DNA from: Nevskia sp.
Lineage (GTDB): Bacteria > Pseudomonadota > Gammaproteobacteria > Nevskiales > Nevskiaceae
Length of the DNA: 64,000 bases
Assembly (NCBI RefSeq): GCF_021732705.1
Contig: NZ_JAKFUM010000004.1
Location: 1-64,000 of the forward strand
Direction: 5' to 3'
Part shown: piece by piece, positions 1 to 8,627 of the stretch
Numbering within the stretch: position 1 is the stretch's first letter
How the letters are laid out: each line of letters begins with the position of its first letter
The notes under the pieces: generated by a model
What the model saw: the letters and a program-made list of their open reading frames with translations, nothing else
Databases searched by the model: none
Told to the model about the DNA's origin: nothing
Made by a program: the position numbers and the translations under genes

Positions 1-126
1 CGCAATCTCGTCGAACGGGTTCACGCTGTGCTTCACACCGTCCACCACCACACCCGATCCGTCAGGCTTCACCTGAATCCGGACGTTGTAGTCGATCACT
101 CTCTTGACGCTGACCAGTGCTTTCAT
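1..126 (-). CDS. etfB: Electron transfer flavoprotein beta subunit, N-terminal fragment
   Basis: Only the first 42 codons are inside the window; the gene runs off the left edge. The N-terminus [17 protein letters not shown] and the later VNPFDEIA match the conserved start of EtfB, the AMP-binding subunit of the ETF heterodimer. ETF collects electrons from acyl-CoA and other flavin dehydrogenases in the cytoplasm. The start ATG is preceded by a purine-rich AGAGAAGAG ribosome binding site. It lies 46 bp downstream of the carbonic anhydrase gene and in the same direction as ETF-ubiquinone oxidoreductase. ETF and its membrane acceptor are therefore probably one transcription unit, with etfA expected just outside the window. 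Confidence 0.9.
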   Translation of the reverse strand, partial: MKALVSVKRVIDYNVRIQVKPDGSGVVVDGVKHSVNPFDEIA

Positions 127-172
127 CTCTTCTCTCTAGCAGACCACAGTGATTGAAATTCGGACGGATGCT

Positions 173-820
173 TCAGGCGGCGGAGCCGAACAGTCCATTC
201 CGTCGCAGCATGTTCAGTTCGGCGAGGCCCCCGATGCTGACGCCGGTTTCCTTGATCAGGCCGTCCTTCAGGCCATAGACCCAGGCGTGCACCGTCAACG
301 GCTGGCCGCGATCCCAGGCATCGCGGACGATGGTCGTTTCGCAGACATGGCCGGCCTGCGAGATCGCGTTGAACTCGCACAGCAGGTCGCCACGCTTGAC
401 CGGATCGGGCTCGGCGTCGAGCTTCTCGTGAAAGCGCTCGATGACATCGCGAACGTGCTGCAGCCAGTTGTCGACCAGCCCGACGCGCGCGCCGTTCATC
501 GCCGCCAGCACGCCACCGCAGCCGTAGTGGCCGACGACCAGCACGTGCTTCACCTTGAGCACGTCGATCGCGTACTGCATCACCGACAGGCAGTTCAGAT
601 CGGTATGCACCACGACGTTGGCGATGTTGCGATGAACGAACACGCCGCCCGGCGGCAGGCCGACGATCTCGTTGGCCGGCACCCGGCTGTCGGAACAGCC
701 GATCCACAGATACTCCGGGGCCTGCTGCTTCGACAGTTCGGCAAAGAATCCGGGGTGCCGCTGCTCGACGCCGGCAGCCCAGGCCTTGTTGCTGTCCAGC
801 AGCGGTTTGAGTTCGGACAT
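173..820 (-). CDS. can: Beta-class carbonic anhydrase
   Basis: A 215-aa cytoplasmic zinc enzyme that interconverts CO2 and bicarbonate. The family signature is complete: CSDSR at residues 42-46 gives the zinc ligand Cys42 and the Asp44/Arg46 dyad, and HYGCGG supplies His98 and Cys101. Length is normal for the Can/CynT group. It sits between the ETF-ubiquinone oxidoreductase gene (35 bp upstream) and etfB (46 bp downstream), all on one strand, so it is probably cotranscribed with the ETF system. Bicarbonate for acyl-CoA carboxylases is a possible link, but that is inference. Confidence 0.95.
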   Translation of the reverse strand: MSELKPLLDSNKAWAAGVEQRHPGFFAELSKQQAPEYLWIGCSDSRVPANEIVGLPPGGVFVHRNIANVVVHTDLNCLSVMQYAIDVLKVKHVLVVGHYGCGGVLAAMNGARVGLVDNWLQHVRDVIERFHEKLDAEPDPVKRGDLLCEFNAISQAGHVCETTIVRDAWDRGQPLTVHAWVYGLKDGLIKETGVSIGGLAELNMLRRNGLFGSAA

Positions 821-855
821 GACGGCGTCTCGCAGTGGCTTCGGGGGCCGTCAGA

Positions 856-2505
856 TTACATCGTGGCGTAGTTCGGGCCGCCCGAGCCTTCCGGTGCGAT
901 CCAGTTGATGTTCTGCGAAGGGTCCTTGATGTCGCAGGTCTTGCAGTGCACGCAGTTCTGGGCGTTGATCTGGAAACGCTTGGAATCGCCGCTGGCGATC
1001 ACTTCGTAGACACCGGCCGGGCAGTAGCGCTGCGCCGGTTCGTCGTACAGCGGCAGGTTCTTGGAAATCGGGATCGTCGCGTCGAGCAGGGTCAGGTGAA
1101 CCGGCTGCTCTTCCTCGTGATTGGTCGACGACAGGAACACCGACGACAGCTTGTCGAAGCTCAACTTGCCGTCCGGCTTCGGGTAGTCGATCTTCGTGCT
1201 CTGCGCCGCCGGCTTCAGCGTCAGATAGTCCGGCGTGGTGTCGTGCAGCGTGACCGGAATCTTGCCGCCGAACAGGTTCTGGTCGACCCAGTTGAACGCG
1301 CCGCCGAAGAAGGTGCCGAACTTGTGGATCGCCGGGCCGAAGTTGCGGCTGCGATACAGCTCGTCGTGCAGCCAGCTGGCCTGGAAATCGGCCGGGAAGC
1401 CGACCAGTTCGTCGCCACCGACCGCGCCGGCCAGCAGCACCTTGGCTGCGGCGTCGGCCGCAAGCATGCCGCACTTCATCGCCGTGTGGCTGCCCTTGAT
1501 CTTCGAGAAGTTCATCGTGCCGAGGTCGCAGCCGACCAGCGCGCCGCCCGGGAACACCATCTTCGGCAGCGAGTTGAAACCGCCCTTGGCGATGGCGCGC
1601 GCGCCGTACGAGATGCGGGTGCCGCCTTCCAGATACTGCGAAATCACCGGGTGGTGCTTGAAGCGCTGGAACTCGTCGAACGGAGACAGGTAAGGATTCG
1701 AGTACGACAGGTCGACGATCAGGCCGACGGCGACGAGATTGTCTTCGAGGTGATACAGGAACGAGCCGCCGGTGGCATCGGTCAGCGGCCAGCCGGCGCC
1801 GTGAACGACGAGGCCCGGCTGATGCTTTGCGGCATCGACCTTCCACAGTTCCTTGATGCCGATGCCGTAGTGCTGCGGGTCCACGCCCTTGTCGAGCGCG
1901 AAATCCTTCAGCAGACGCTTGCCGATGTGACCGCGGCAGCCTTCGGCGAAGAACGTGTACTTGGCGCGGATTTCCGGGCCCGGCGCGAAGTTGTCGGTGG
2001 GATTGCCGTGGCGATCGACACCCTTGTCGCCGATGGTGATGCCCTTGACCACGCCGGCTTCGATGATGACGTCCTGCGCGGCGAATTCCGGAATGATGTC
2101 GACGCCCAGACCTTCCGCCTGCGCACCCAGCCAGCGCACCAGTTTCCCGAGGGAAATGATGTAGTTGCCTTCGTTGTGCATGGTCTTCGGCACGAACAGG
2201 CCGGGCAGCTTGACGGCGCTGGTGGCGCTGCGGAACAGATAGATGTCGTCGCGCTTGACCTCGGTTTCGAGCGGGGCGCCGAGTTCCTTCCAGTTCGGGA
2301 ACAGCTCGTTCAGCGCGCGCGGCTCGAACACGGCACCGGACAGGATGTGCGCGCCGACTTCCGAGCCTTTCTCGACCACGCAGACGCTGATGTCGCCGCC
2401 GGCTTCGGCTGCTTTCTGTTTCAGACGGCAGGCAGCGGACAGCCCGGCAGGGCCGGCACCGACGATGACAACGTCATACTCCATCACATCGCGTTCAACG
2501 GACAT
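856..2505 (-). CDS. Electron transfer flavoprotein-ubiquinone oxidoreductase
   Basis: A 549-aa membrane-associated flavo-iron-sulfur protein that oxidises reduced ETF and passes electrons to ubiquinone. The N-terminal FAD-binding motif GAGPAG is at residues 16-21. Four cysteines ligate the C-terminal 4Fe-4S cluster: Cys495 in YCPAGVYEV, and Cys518, Cys521 and Cys524 in NCVHCKTCDIKDP. Length matches bacterial and mitochondrial ETF-QO. The ATG at 2505 gives MSVERDVMEYD; Met8 is an alternative start. It heads a same-strand run with carbonic anhydrase and etfB, placing the acceptor next to its electron donor. Confidence 0.95.
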   Translation of the reverse strand: MSVERDVMEYDVVIVGAGPAGLSAACRLKQKAAEAGGDISVCVVEKGSEVGAHILSGAVFEPRALNELFPNWKELGAPLETEVKRDDIYLFRSATSAVKLPGLFVPKTMHNEGNYIISLGKLVRWLGAQAEGLGVDIIPEFAAQDVIIEAGVVKGITIGDKGVDRHGNPTDNFAPGPEIRAKYTFFAEGCRGHIGKRLLKDFALDKGVDPQHYGIGIKELWKVDAAKHQPGLVVHGAGWPLTDATGGSFLYHLEDNLVAVGLIVDLSYSNPYLSPFDEFQRFKHHPVISQYLEGGTRISYGARAIAKGGFNSLPKMVFPGGALVGCDLGTMNFSKIKGSHTAMKCGMLAADAAAKVLLAGAVGGDELVGFPADFQASWLHDELYRSRNFGPAIHKFGTFFGGAFNWVDQNLFGGKIPVTLHDTTPDYLTLKPAAQSTKIDYPKPDGKLSFDKLSSVFLSSTNHEEEQPVHLTLLDATIPISKNLPLYDEPAQRYCPAGVYEVIASGDSKRFQINAQNCVHCKTCDIKDPSQNINWIAPEGSGGPNYATM

Positions 2506-2549
2506 GGCGCACTCGATTGGCTAAGGGAAACTGTTGAATAAAGTTGCAC

Positions 2550-2555
2550 ATTGTA
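2550..2555 (-). promoter_or_regulatory. Possible -10 element for the ETF-QO gene
   Basis: TACAAT on the minus strand, about 45 bp before the ETF-QO start and within the 120-bp gap after the AtuA-like gene. I see no convincing -35 at 16-18 bp spacing, so this is only a candidate. Confidence 0.3.
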
Positions 2556-2625
2556 CCGTGCCTGCCGCACTGCACCATCCCTGAAACCGCCAAAACCACC
2601 ATTTTCAATACGGAACAGTATGGTT

Positions 2626-4437
2626 TCACGACGCGAGCAGCGCGCGCGGAACCGGGATCGGGCAGTCGAGCAGCATCTGGGCAAAGGCCTTGCCTTGCGG
2701 ATCGGTGCGCAGACTGGCGGCACCGCCACCGCCAAGTGCATGACGCAGAAGGAAATTCAGGCTCATCGATGCCGGCAGGTCCCAGCGCTCGACGGTCGAA
2801 TCCGGCCGCAGCAGATGCTGGAACCAGCCGCGCACGCGCTCGGCAGACAGCTCGGCACGGATGTACGGCAGGAAGCGCGCCTCTCGGGCGGCGACGCCGA
2901 TGTTGGCGTGATCGCCCTTGTCGCCGGACCGTGCGACGGCCAGCCGGATCAGCGGAACGGTGACGATCTCGCCGTCAAACGCCGGCAACGCGCCGTCATC
3001 TGAAGCCTTCGGCGCGGGAATGTGGCCGCCGGCCGTCGGCACCGGCACCGGGAACCGCCGGTCTCCGACGACGACCTCGATCGCGACCCGATCCTTCGCG
3101 ATCAGGGTCGAGAACAGCTTCGGAATCATGTTCGCTTCCGGTCGCCCGGCCCCGAAATAACCGGTGTAGCCCGGTGCCATCGCGGTGGCCGCCTGCGCGA
3201 TCTCGCGCGAGAACAGCTTCATGGCCCGGGCACTCGGATGCTGGACGGCGATCTTGACCACGACTTCGCGCGTCGCCGCCGCACCCGGCCGGGCGTGCGG
3301 GCCGTAGCTTTCCTCGGCACCGATGCAGTGGATGTCGACGCCGGTGAAATCGCCGAGGCCCTGCTCGCGCAGCTGGCGCTGCACCTTGTCGATGATCGCC
3401 GTGGCCGAGGCCCTGCCCTTCTTCGCCGCGTCGATCCCGCCGATCATGAACAGCGCCGCACAGCGCATGCCGGCCGGGAACGTCGCGCTGGCCTTGTACT
3501 GCGCCGTCGGCGCCGTGCCGCGAGCGCCGGTGACCCGCACGCGATGGTCGCCGATGGCTTCGAGCCGCACGCCGGTGAAGTCGCAGGTGACGTCGGGCAG
3601 CAGGTAGGCGCGCGGATCGCCGATCTCGTACAGCATCTGCTCGAGCACCGTCAGCACCGACACGACGCCGCCGGTGCCGTCCGGCTTGGTCACGACGAAG
3701 CTGCCATCGGCCGAGCATTCCACGATCGGAAATCCCATGTCGGCAAAGCCGGGCTGCACCGATTCCCAATCGGTGAAATTGCCGCCGTTGCACTGCGTGC
3801 CGCACTCGACGATATGGCCGGCGACGCTGCCGGCGGCAAGCCGGTCGTAGTCGTCCGCGGCCCAGCCGAACGCGTGCATCAGCGGTCCGAGCACCACGGC
3901 CGAATCGACGCAGCGGCCGGTGATGACGATGTCGGCGCCCGCGGCCAGCGCCTGCGCGATCGGAATCGCACCGAGGTAGACGTTCAGCGACAGCAGATTG
4001 GCCGGTGCCGGCGCGCCGGTTTCCCAGTCGACCAGATCGGAAAACTCGGCCCGGCGCGGAATCAGGTCGTCACCGAGCACGACCGCCACCGTCAGCTCGA
4101 CACCCGCCTTCGCGGCAGCGGCCTCGAGTGCGGCCTTGCAGGCCAGCGGATTGACGCCGCCGGCGTTGGCCACGACCTTCACGCCCTGCCGACGAATCTC
4201 CGGCAGCAGTGGCTCCATCACGTGTTCGACAAAATCGTTGGCATAGCCCTCGTTCGGATCCTTCAGACGCTTGGCCGCGAGGATCGACATCGTGATCTCG
4301 GCCAGATAGTCGAAGACCAGATAATCGAGCTTACCGAGCTGCAGCAGCTGGGCCGCTGCCGTGTTGGTGTCGCCCCAGAACGCGGAGGCGCAGCCGATGC
4401 GGACTTTGCGGGCATTCGGATCGGTTTTCATCGGCAA
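2626..4437 (-). CDS. AtuA family protein (DUF1446 plus C-terminal AtuA-like domain)
   Basis: A 603-aa cytoplasmic protein of the acyclic terpene utilisation AtuA / DUF1446 family. The start RIGCASAFWGDT and the block VANAGGVNPLAC are typical of the large N-terminal domain, about residues 10-455. A second, ferredoxin-fold AtuA-like domain follows, with the motif ARSGDKGDHANIG near residue 495. The two domains are separate genes in some organisms and fused here. AtuA is required for citronellol/geraniol catabolism in pseudomonads, but its reaction is not established and no other atu/liu genes are visible. Other homologues lie beside acyl-CoA degradation genes, which suits the ETF neighbours. 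I give the family only. Confidence 0.8.
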   Translation of the reverse strand: MPMKTDPNARKVRIGCASAFWGDTNTAAAQLLQLGKLDYLVFDYLAEITMSILAAKRLKDPNEGYANDFVEHVMEPLLPEIRRQGVKVVANAGGVNPLACKAALEAAAAKAGVELTVAVVLGDDLIPRRAEFSDLVDWETGAPAPANLLSLNVYLGAIPIAQALAAGADIVITGRCVDSAVVLGPLMHAFGWAADDYDRLAAGSVAGHIVECGTQCNGGNFTDWESVQPGFADMGFPIVECSADGSFVVTKPDGTGGVVSVLTVLEQMLYEIGDPRAYLLPDVTCDFTGVRLEAIGDHRVRVTGARGTAPTAQYKASATFPAGMRCAALFMIGGIDAAKKGRASATAIIDKVQRQLREQGLGDFTGVDIHCIGAEESYGPHARPGAAATREVVVKIAVQHPSARAMKLFSREIAQAATAMAPGYTGYFGAGRPEANMIPKLFSTLIAKDRVAIEVVVGDRRFPVPVPTAGGHIPAPKASDDGALPAFDGEIVTVPLIRLAVARSGDKGDHANIGVAAREARFLPYIRAELSAERVRGWFQHLLRPDSTVERWDLPASMSLNFLLRHALGGGGAASLRTDPQGKAFAQMLLDCPIPVPRALLAS

Positions 4438-4525
4438 TGACGGCGGCGGCGGGGGCCGTCAATCTGCCGGATGGCGGCGGCGATTGCCAGAACAACGGGG
4501 CTTACCAGGTCGGCGCGGCGCGCGG

Positions 4526-5131
4526 CTAGCCCAGCAGCACGAGGCCACCCCACAGCACGGCGGCCGCGAAGACGCCAGCCACCAGATCGTCGACCATGAT
4601 TCCGACGCCGCCGTCGAGGCGAGCATCGAGCCAGCCGATCGGCCATGGCTTCCAGATATCGAAGGTCCGGAACAGCACGAAGGCCGCGGCCAGCCCGGCG
4701 ACCAGTCCATGGCGATTCAGGGCGAACATCGGCAACAGCGGCATTGCCGCGATGACATAGCCGACGATCTCGTCGAAGACGATGCCGCCGTAGTCGTGCA
4801 CGCCGAGTCGTCGCGCGCTTTCGCCGCACAGCCAGCAGCCGAAGATCGAAAGTGCCGCAGTCACTGCGATGAACGCCGGCAGCGACAGCGCCATCATCGC
4901 CAGGAACAGCGGAATGCCGACCACGGTGCCGGCCGTGCCGGGTCCCTTCGGCACGAGCCCGGTACCGAGTCCGAAAGCCAGCAGATGCACTGGCGAGCCG
5001 AGAATCTGCCCGGGCGAAGGACGCCAGGCCGTGCGGGCGGATCGAGCGGAAGACTTGATGGCGAGGCTCCGGGGTCGGCTGGCGCGGATCAGGCGTCGCG
5101 CATGAAAAAGGCCGGGTGAGCCTGCACTCAC
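4526..5131 (-). CDS. pgpA: Phosphatidylglycerophosphatase A, start uncertain
   Basis: Inner-membrane phosphatase that converts phosphatidylglycerophosphate to phosphatidylglycerol. The conserved N-terminal segment SPVHLLAFGLGTGLVPKGPG, the motif FDEIVGYVIA, KPWPIGWLD and the closing DDLVAGVFAA with hydrophobic helices identify PgpA. The start is a problem. No ATG, GTG or TTG lies in frame close to the conserved region. The only canonical in-frame codon nearby is the GTG at 5131, which sits inside a terminator hairpin; a CTG at 5092 is the alternative. An ATG at 5103 is out of frame and stops after four codons. pgpA usually follows thiL directly; here murI and a lipoprotein gene intervene. Confidence 0.8.
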   Translation of the reverse strand: MSAGSPGLFHARRLIRASRPRSLAIKSSARSARTAWRPSPGQILGSPVHLLAFGLGTGLVPKGPGTAGTVVGIPLFLAMMALSLPAFIAVTAALSIFGCWLCGESARRLGVHDYGGIVFDEIVGYVIAAMPLLPMFALNRHGLVAGLAAAFVLFRTFDIWKPWPIGWLDARLDGGVGIMVDDLVAGVFAAAVLWGGLVLLG

Positions 5132-5136
5132 CCGGC
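5103..5136 (-). terminator. Rho-independent terminator after the esterase gene
   Basis: On the minus strand an 11-bp stem, GGCCGGGTGAG pairing with CTCACCCGGCC, has a short loop and is followed by CTTTTTC. It lies 21 bp past the esterase stop codon and just before pgpA. It should end the upstream transcript, so pgpA needs its own promoter or read-through. Confidence 0.85.
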
Positions 5137-5156
5137 CCGTCGCGCAATCCGCTCGC

Positions 5157-6197
5157 TTAGCGCCGGTAGCCGCGGGCGAACAGCCAGAGCAGACCGGTGG
5201 CCGCGATGTCCTGCGTGGCCTGACCGACGAACGAGGGATCGCCACCCGGCCAGGCGTGGCCGCCGTTGTAGATGGTGTACAGCTGCAGCGCGGTGCCGTT
5301 GCCGCAGCCGGTGTATTCGTCGCGCTGCACGGTGGTGCCGTCGTTCGCGCGGTTCGGCAGGGTGGTCGACACGATGCCGCCGCAGCCCTGCTGCTGACGC
5401 CAGAACTGCAGGGTGTCCGCCGCGGAATACAGGCCGTTCGGGGTGCCACTGAACACGCCGTTGTACGCGACGATGGCATCGGACGTGCCGAGGAAATAAA
5501 CCTTCGGACGCCGCACGGCCGGCACGCAGACCGAGGCCTGCGAGCCGCGCAGCGTGGCCGATGCAATCGCGAATGCGGCAATCCGCGGCGACAGTTCGCA
5601 GGCCATGCGTTCGGTCATGAAGCCGCCGCTGGAAAAGCCGGTGGCGTAGATGCGGGTGTCGTCGATTGCAGGATCGGCGTACAGGCGATCGAGCAGCGCA
5701 TTCATGAACGGAATGTCGAGGTTCGCGAAGCTGGACGGATCATCGTCCCAGGTGCCCCCGATCGCCTGCGGCAGCACCGCCCAGAAGCCCTGCGTCAGCA
5801 CGTAATCCGACACGTTGGCCAGGTTCGCCATCGTTTCCGGCGTCGTCGCCGTCGGGTGCAGCATCAGCAGCACCGGCACGTTCGGAGCCGAATTCACCGG
5901 CCGGATCACCACGTAACGGCGTTCGCGCGTGTCGACGGTGATCGTGAACGAGGTCGCCGTCGTGCCATCGGCAATCAGCACGAAACCGGCACCGTCATTG
6001 ACCGTGCTGCGCGTGATCGGCGGATTGGTGGTCTGGAAGCCATTGACCGGGTCGATGCCGGTAGCGCCTGACGGCGGCGTGCCCGGGGAAGGCCCGGCCG
6101 GTGCCGGCGATGGCGGCGTGTCCGTAGAACCCTGCTCGCAGGCCGCGAGCGAGATGGCCAAGGCGAGCGTCAGCAACGTGTTTCTGATCGTGTTCAC
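5157..6197 (-). CDS. PHB depolymerase/feruloyl esterase-like lipoprotein
   Basis: A 346-aa exported alpha/beta-hydrolase. A lipoprotein signal peptide ends in LAAC with the lipidated cysteine at residue 20. A low-complexity Pro/Ser/Thr linker follows, then the catalytic domain. The nucleophile elbow is GFSSGG, the acid is probably the Asp in GTSDAIV, and the histidine is in NGGHAWPGG, as in the LpqC/extracellular polyhydroxybutyrate depolymerase family. The substrate (PHB, feruloyl ester or another polyester) cannot be read from sequence. It has its own terminator and separates murI from pgpA, so it looks like an insertion into an otherwise conserved gene string. Confidence 0.8.
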   Translation of the reverse strand: MNTIRNTLLTLALAISLAACEQGSTDTPPSPAPAGPSPGTPPSGATGIDPVNGFQTTNPPITRSTVNDGAGFVLIADGTTATSFTITVDTRERRYVVIRPVNSAPNVPVLLMLHPTATTPETMANLANVSDYVLTQGFWAVLPQAIGGTWDDDPSSFANLDIPFMNALLDRLYADPAIDDTRIYATGFSSGGFMTERMACELSPRIAAFAIASATLRGSQASVCVPAVRRPKVYFLGTSDAIVAYNGVFSGTPNGLYSAADTLQFWRQQQGCGGIVSTTLPNRANDGTTVQRDEYTGCGNGTALQLYTIYNGGHAWPGGDPSFVGQATQDIAATGLLWLFARGYRR

Positions 6198-6334
6198 TGC
6201 AAGTCCCGTGGTGACCCGTCGGCCCGCATCATCTCCGGACTGTACGCGTCAAGATTCTGGCGGATGCGCAAGCGGTGGCGAAGTCGCGATGATGGGCGAT
6301 CCGCGGACGATGATCCCCATTCTCCTGACCGGCT

Positions 6335-7135
6335 TCAAGGCGCTTCCGGCATCGCGTCGACCTTGATCGCCTGCCCCCACAGCCGACCGCCGACTGCGGC
6401 CGTGGCCGCCGGATCGCCGGTCGAGTACCAGCGCAGCGGGCCGCGCACATCGGCTGTCGGCACCGCTGGCAGCAGGCTGGCCACGCGCCGCGCGACCGCT
6501 TCGCCGGTATCGAGCAGGGTGATGCCCGGCCCCGCGATCTCGGCCAGTGCCGCCCGCAGGAACGGGTAGTGGGTGCAGCCGAGCACGAGCGTGTCGGCGC
6601 CGGCGGCGATCAGCGGCTCGGCGTAGCGCGTCAGCAGCGCGCGGGTTTCCGGGCCATCGAGATCGCCCCGCTCCACCTGCTCGACCAGCCCCGGGCACGG
6701 CTGCGTGATCACCCGCACTTCGCCGCGATGACGATCGATCAGCCGGTGCAGCTTGTCGCCGGCCAGCGCCGCGCCGGTGGCCAGCACGCCGATGACGCCG
6801 GTTCTCGTCGCCGCCACCGCCGGCTTCACCGCCGGCTCCATGCCGACGAAGGGCACCGAGTAGTTCGCGCGCAGGTATTCGACAGCCGCGATCGTCGCCG
6901 TGTTGCAGGCCACCACGATCAGCTGCGCGCCCTGCCCGAGCAGGAAATCGGTGATCGCAGTCGCGCGTTCGATGATCTGGTCGGCCGACTTCGCACCGTA
7001 GGGGCAGTGGCCGGAATCGGCGACATAGATCGCCGGCAGATCGGGCCGTTTCGCGACGATCTCGCGCAGCACCGACAGGCCGCCGAGGCCGGAGTCGAAC
7101 ACGCCGATCGGTGCCATCGAAGGAGAATCAGTCAT
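6335..7135 (-). CDS. murI: Glutamate racemase
   Basis: A 266-aa cytoplasmic, cofactor-independent racemase that makes D-glutamate for peptidoglycan. The motif FDSGLGG is at residues 13-19. The two catalytic cysteines are Cys77 in VACNTAT and Cys187 in LGCTHYP. Length is standard. Its start overlaps the end of thiL by 8 bp, indicating translational coupling at the distal end of the rib/nusB/thiL operon. Confidence 0.96.
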   Translation of the reverse strand: MTDSPSMAPIGVFDSGLGGLSVLREIVAKRPDLPAIYVADSGHCPYGAKSADQIIERATAITDFLLGQGAQLIVVACNTATIAAVEYLRANYSVPFVGMEPAVKPAVAATRTGVIGVLATGAALAGDKLHRLIDRHRGEVRVITQPCPGLVEQVERGDLDGPETRALLTRYAEPLIAAGADTLVLGCTHYPFLRAALAEIAGPGITLLDTGEAVARRVASLLPAVPTADVRGPLRWYSTGDPAATAAVGGRLWGQAIKVDAMPEAP

Positions 7136-8126
7136 GAAAATGCTGGTAGCCGCTCAGGTTCATCGTGATCGCTTCACCCGATGCGGCGCGCCAGCGCAGC
7201 CCCGGCTCGGCCGTGATGCGACCGATGACGGTCAAGGTCACGCCGGCATCCCGGCAGGCGGCTGTCGCCGCGGCGAGCGCCGACTCCGGCAGGCAGACAC
7301 ACAATTCGTAGTCGTCGCCCCCGGCGGCCTGCAGCGCCAGCCGATCCGCGTCCGGTGCCTGCCGCGCGAATGCCGCCGACATCGGCAGGCTCGCCGCGTC
7401 GATCTCCGCGCCCACGCCGCTCGCGGCGAGCACATGCTGCAGATCGCCGGCAAGGCCGTCGGACAGGTCCAGTGCCGCATGCGCGAGTCCGCGCAGCGCC
7501 AGGCCTGCGGCGAGACGCGGGATCGGTCGATCGAGCCGGGCCCGCAGCTCGGCATCGTCGATCAAGCGCTGTGCGCACGGCGAGCGCGCATCAGCCGCAC
7601 CACCGGCGATGAACCCGCCGCGCATCAGGGCCAGCGCGGCATCGCCGAGCGTGCCGGTGACGCAAACGTGATCGCCGGGGCGGGCCCCCGAGCGCCGCAG
7701 CGCGGCGCCGACCGGTGCCGCGCCGACAGCCGTGATCGTGATCGACAGCGGCCCGCGCGTGGTGTCGCCGCCGACCAGGGCAACCCGATGCTGCGCGGCC
7801 AGTTGCGACAGCCCGGCCGTGAAGCCGGACAGCCACGCCTCATCGGCCGTCGGCAGGGTCAGCGCCAGCAGGCACCACAGCGGCTCGGCCCCCATCGCCG
7901 CGAGGTCGGACAGGTTCACCGCGAGCGACTTCCAGCCGATGTCGAACGCCGCGGTCTGCAGCGGAAAGTGCCGGCCGGCGACGAGCGTGTCGGTCGTCAT
8001 CAGCAGCTCATGGCCCGGCGGCGGCTTGAGGATCGCGGCATCGTCGCCGATGCCGAGCGTGACGCCGCGGGTGCTGGCCGGCGTCAGCGACGCGAAATGA
8101 CGGCGGATGAGCGCGAACTCATCCAA
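7128..8126 (-). CDS. thiL: Thiamine-monophosphate kinase
   Basis: A 332-aa ATP-dependent kinase that converts thiamine monophosphate to the active diphosphate. The N-terminal FALIRRHF, the metal-binding GIGDDAA near residue 27, TTDTLVAGRHF and ALVGGDTTRGP are characteristic of ThiL. It begins 3 bp after the nusB stop and overlaps murI by 8 bp. The nusB-thiL order is widely conserved in gammaproteobacteria, but pgpA, the usual next gene, is displaced here. Confidence 0.96.
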   Translation of the reverse strand: MDEFALIRRHFASLTPASTRGVTLGIGDDAAILKPPPGHELLMTTDTLVAGRHFPLQTAAFDIGWKSLAVNLSDLAAMGAEPLWCLLALTLPTADEAWLSGFTAGLSQLAAQHRVALVGGDTTRGPLSITITAVGAAPVGAALRRSGARPGDHVCVTGTLGDAALALMRGGFIAGGAADARSPCAQRLIDDAELRARLDRPIPRLAAGLALRGLAHAALDLSDGLAGDLQHVLAASGVGAEIDAASLPMSAAFARQAPDADRLALQAAGGDDYELCVCLPESALAAATAACRDAGVTLTVIGRITAEPGLRWRAASGEAITMNLSGYQHFHD

Positions 8127-8129
8127 GCG

Positions 8130-8627
8130 TCAGTGCCCGGCCTGGATCTCGACGGCCCGCGCCGTGCGCGCCATCTTGTCGAGCACGCCGTTGACGAACT
8201 TGTAGCCGTCCTCGGCACCAAACACCTTGGCCAGATTCACGGCTTCGTTGACCACAACTTTGTACGGCACTTCCGGCCGATGGTTCAGCTCGAATGCCGC
8301 CATCAGCAGCACCGAGTATTCGACCGGATCGAGCTGGTTCAGCGGCCGATCGAGGTGCGGCACGATCTGCGTGGTCAGCACGGCCGCCTCGTTGACCGTG
8401 CCGTGCAGCAGTTCGCTGAAGTAGATCGGATCGGCGCGGCCGAGGCCATCCGGCATCTCGCGGAATTCCTTGATCAAGGTGTCCGGTGCGGTCTGGTTCA
8501 GGATCCACTGGTAGACCGCCTGCACCGTCAGCCGCCGGGCCAGACCGCGCCGGCTGGTCGGATTGACGCCCAGTGCGGCCGACTGGGCGGCAGACGACGC
8601 GCCGTCCTGCTTGCCCGACTCAGACAT
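8130..8627 (-). CDS. nusB: Transcription antitermination factor NusB
   Basis: A 165-aa all-helical RNA-binding protein that, with NusE (S10), binds boxA in rRNA leaders and supports antitermination. The motifs ARRLTVQAVYQW, DPVEYSVLLMAAFEL and VPYKVVVNEAVNLAKVFG with the following DGYKFVNGVLD are conserved NusB blocks. A polar extension of about 25 residues precedes the domain. It overlaps ribH by 8 bp, and thiL follows after 3 bp, so all three are probably translationally coupled. Confidence 0.96.
   Translation of the reverse strand: MSESGKQDGASSAAQSAALGVNPTSRRGLARRLTVQAVYQWILNQTAPDTLIKEFREMPDGLGRADPIYFSELLHGTVNEAAVLTTQIVPHLDRPLNQLDPVEYSVLLMAAFELNHRPEVPYKVVVNEAVNLAKVFGAEDGYKFVNGVLDKMARTARAVEIQAGH

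Noticed and set aside
835-2541. 568-codon open frame on the plus strand antisense to the ETF-QO gene
   Set aside because: Arg/Ala/Asp-rich translation with no family signature; a by-product of high GC codon bias opposite a strongly conserved gene.
5157-5581. 5' extension of the pgpA frame across the esterase gene
   Set aside because: The extension is antisense-like Arg/Ser/Pro sequence in a different frame of the esterase, and a terminator lies between.
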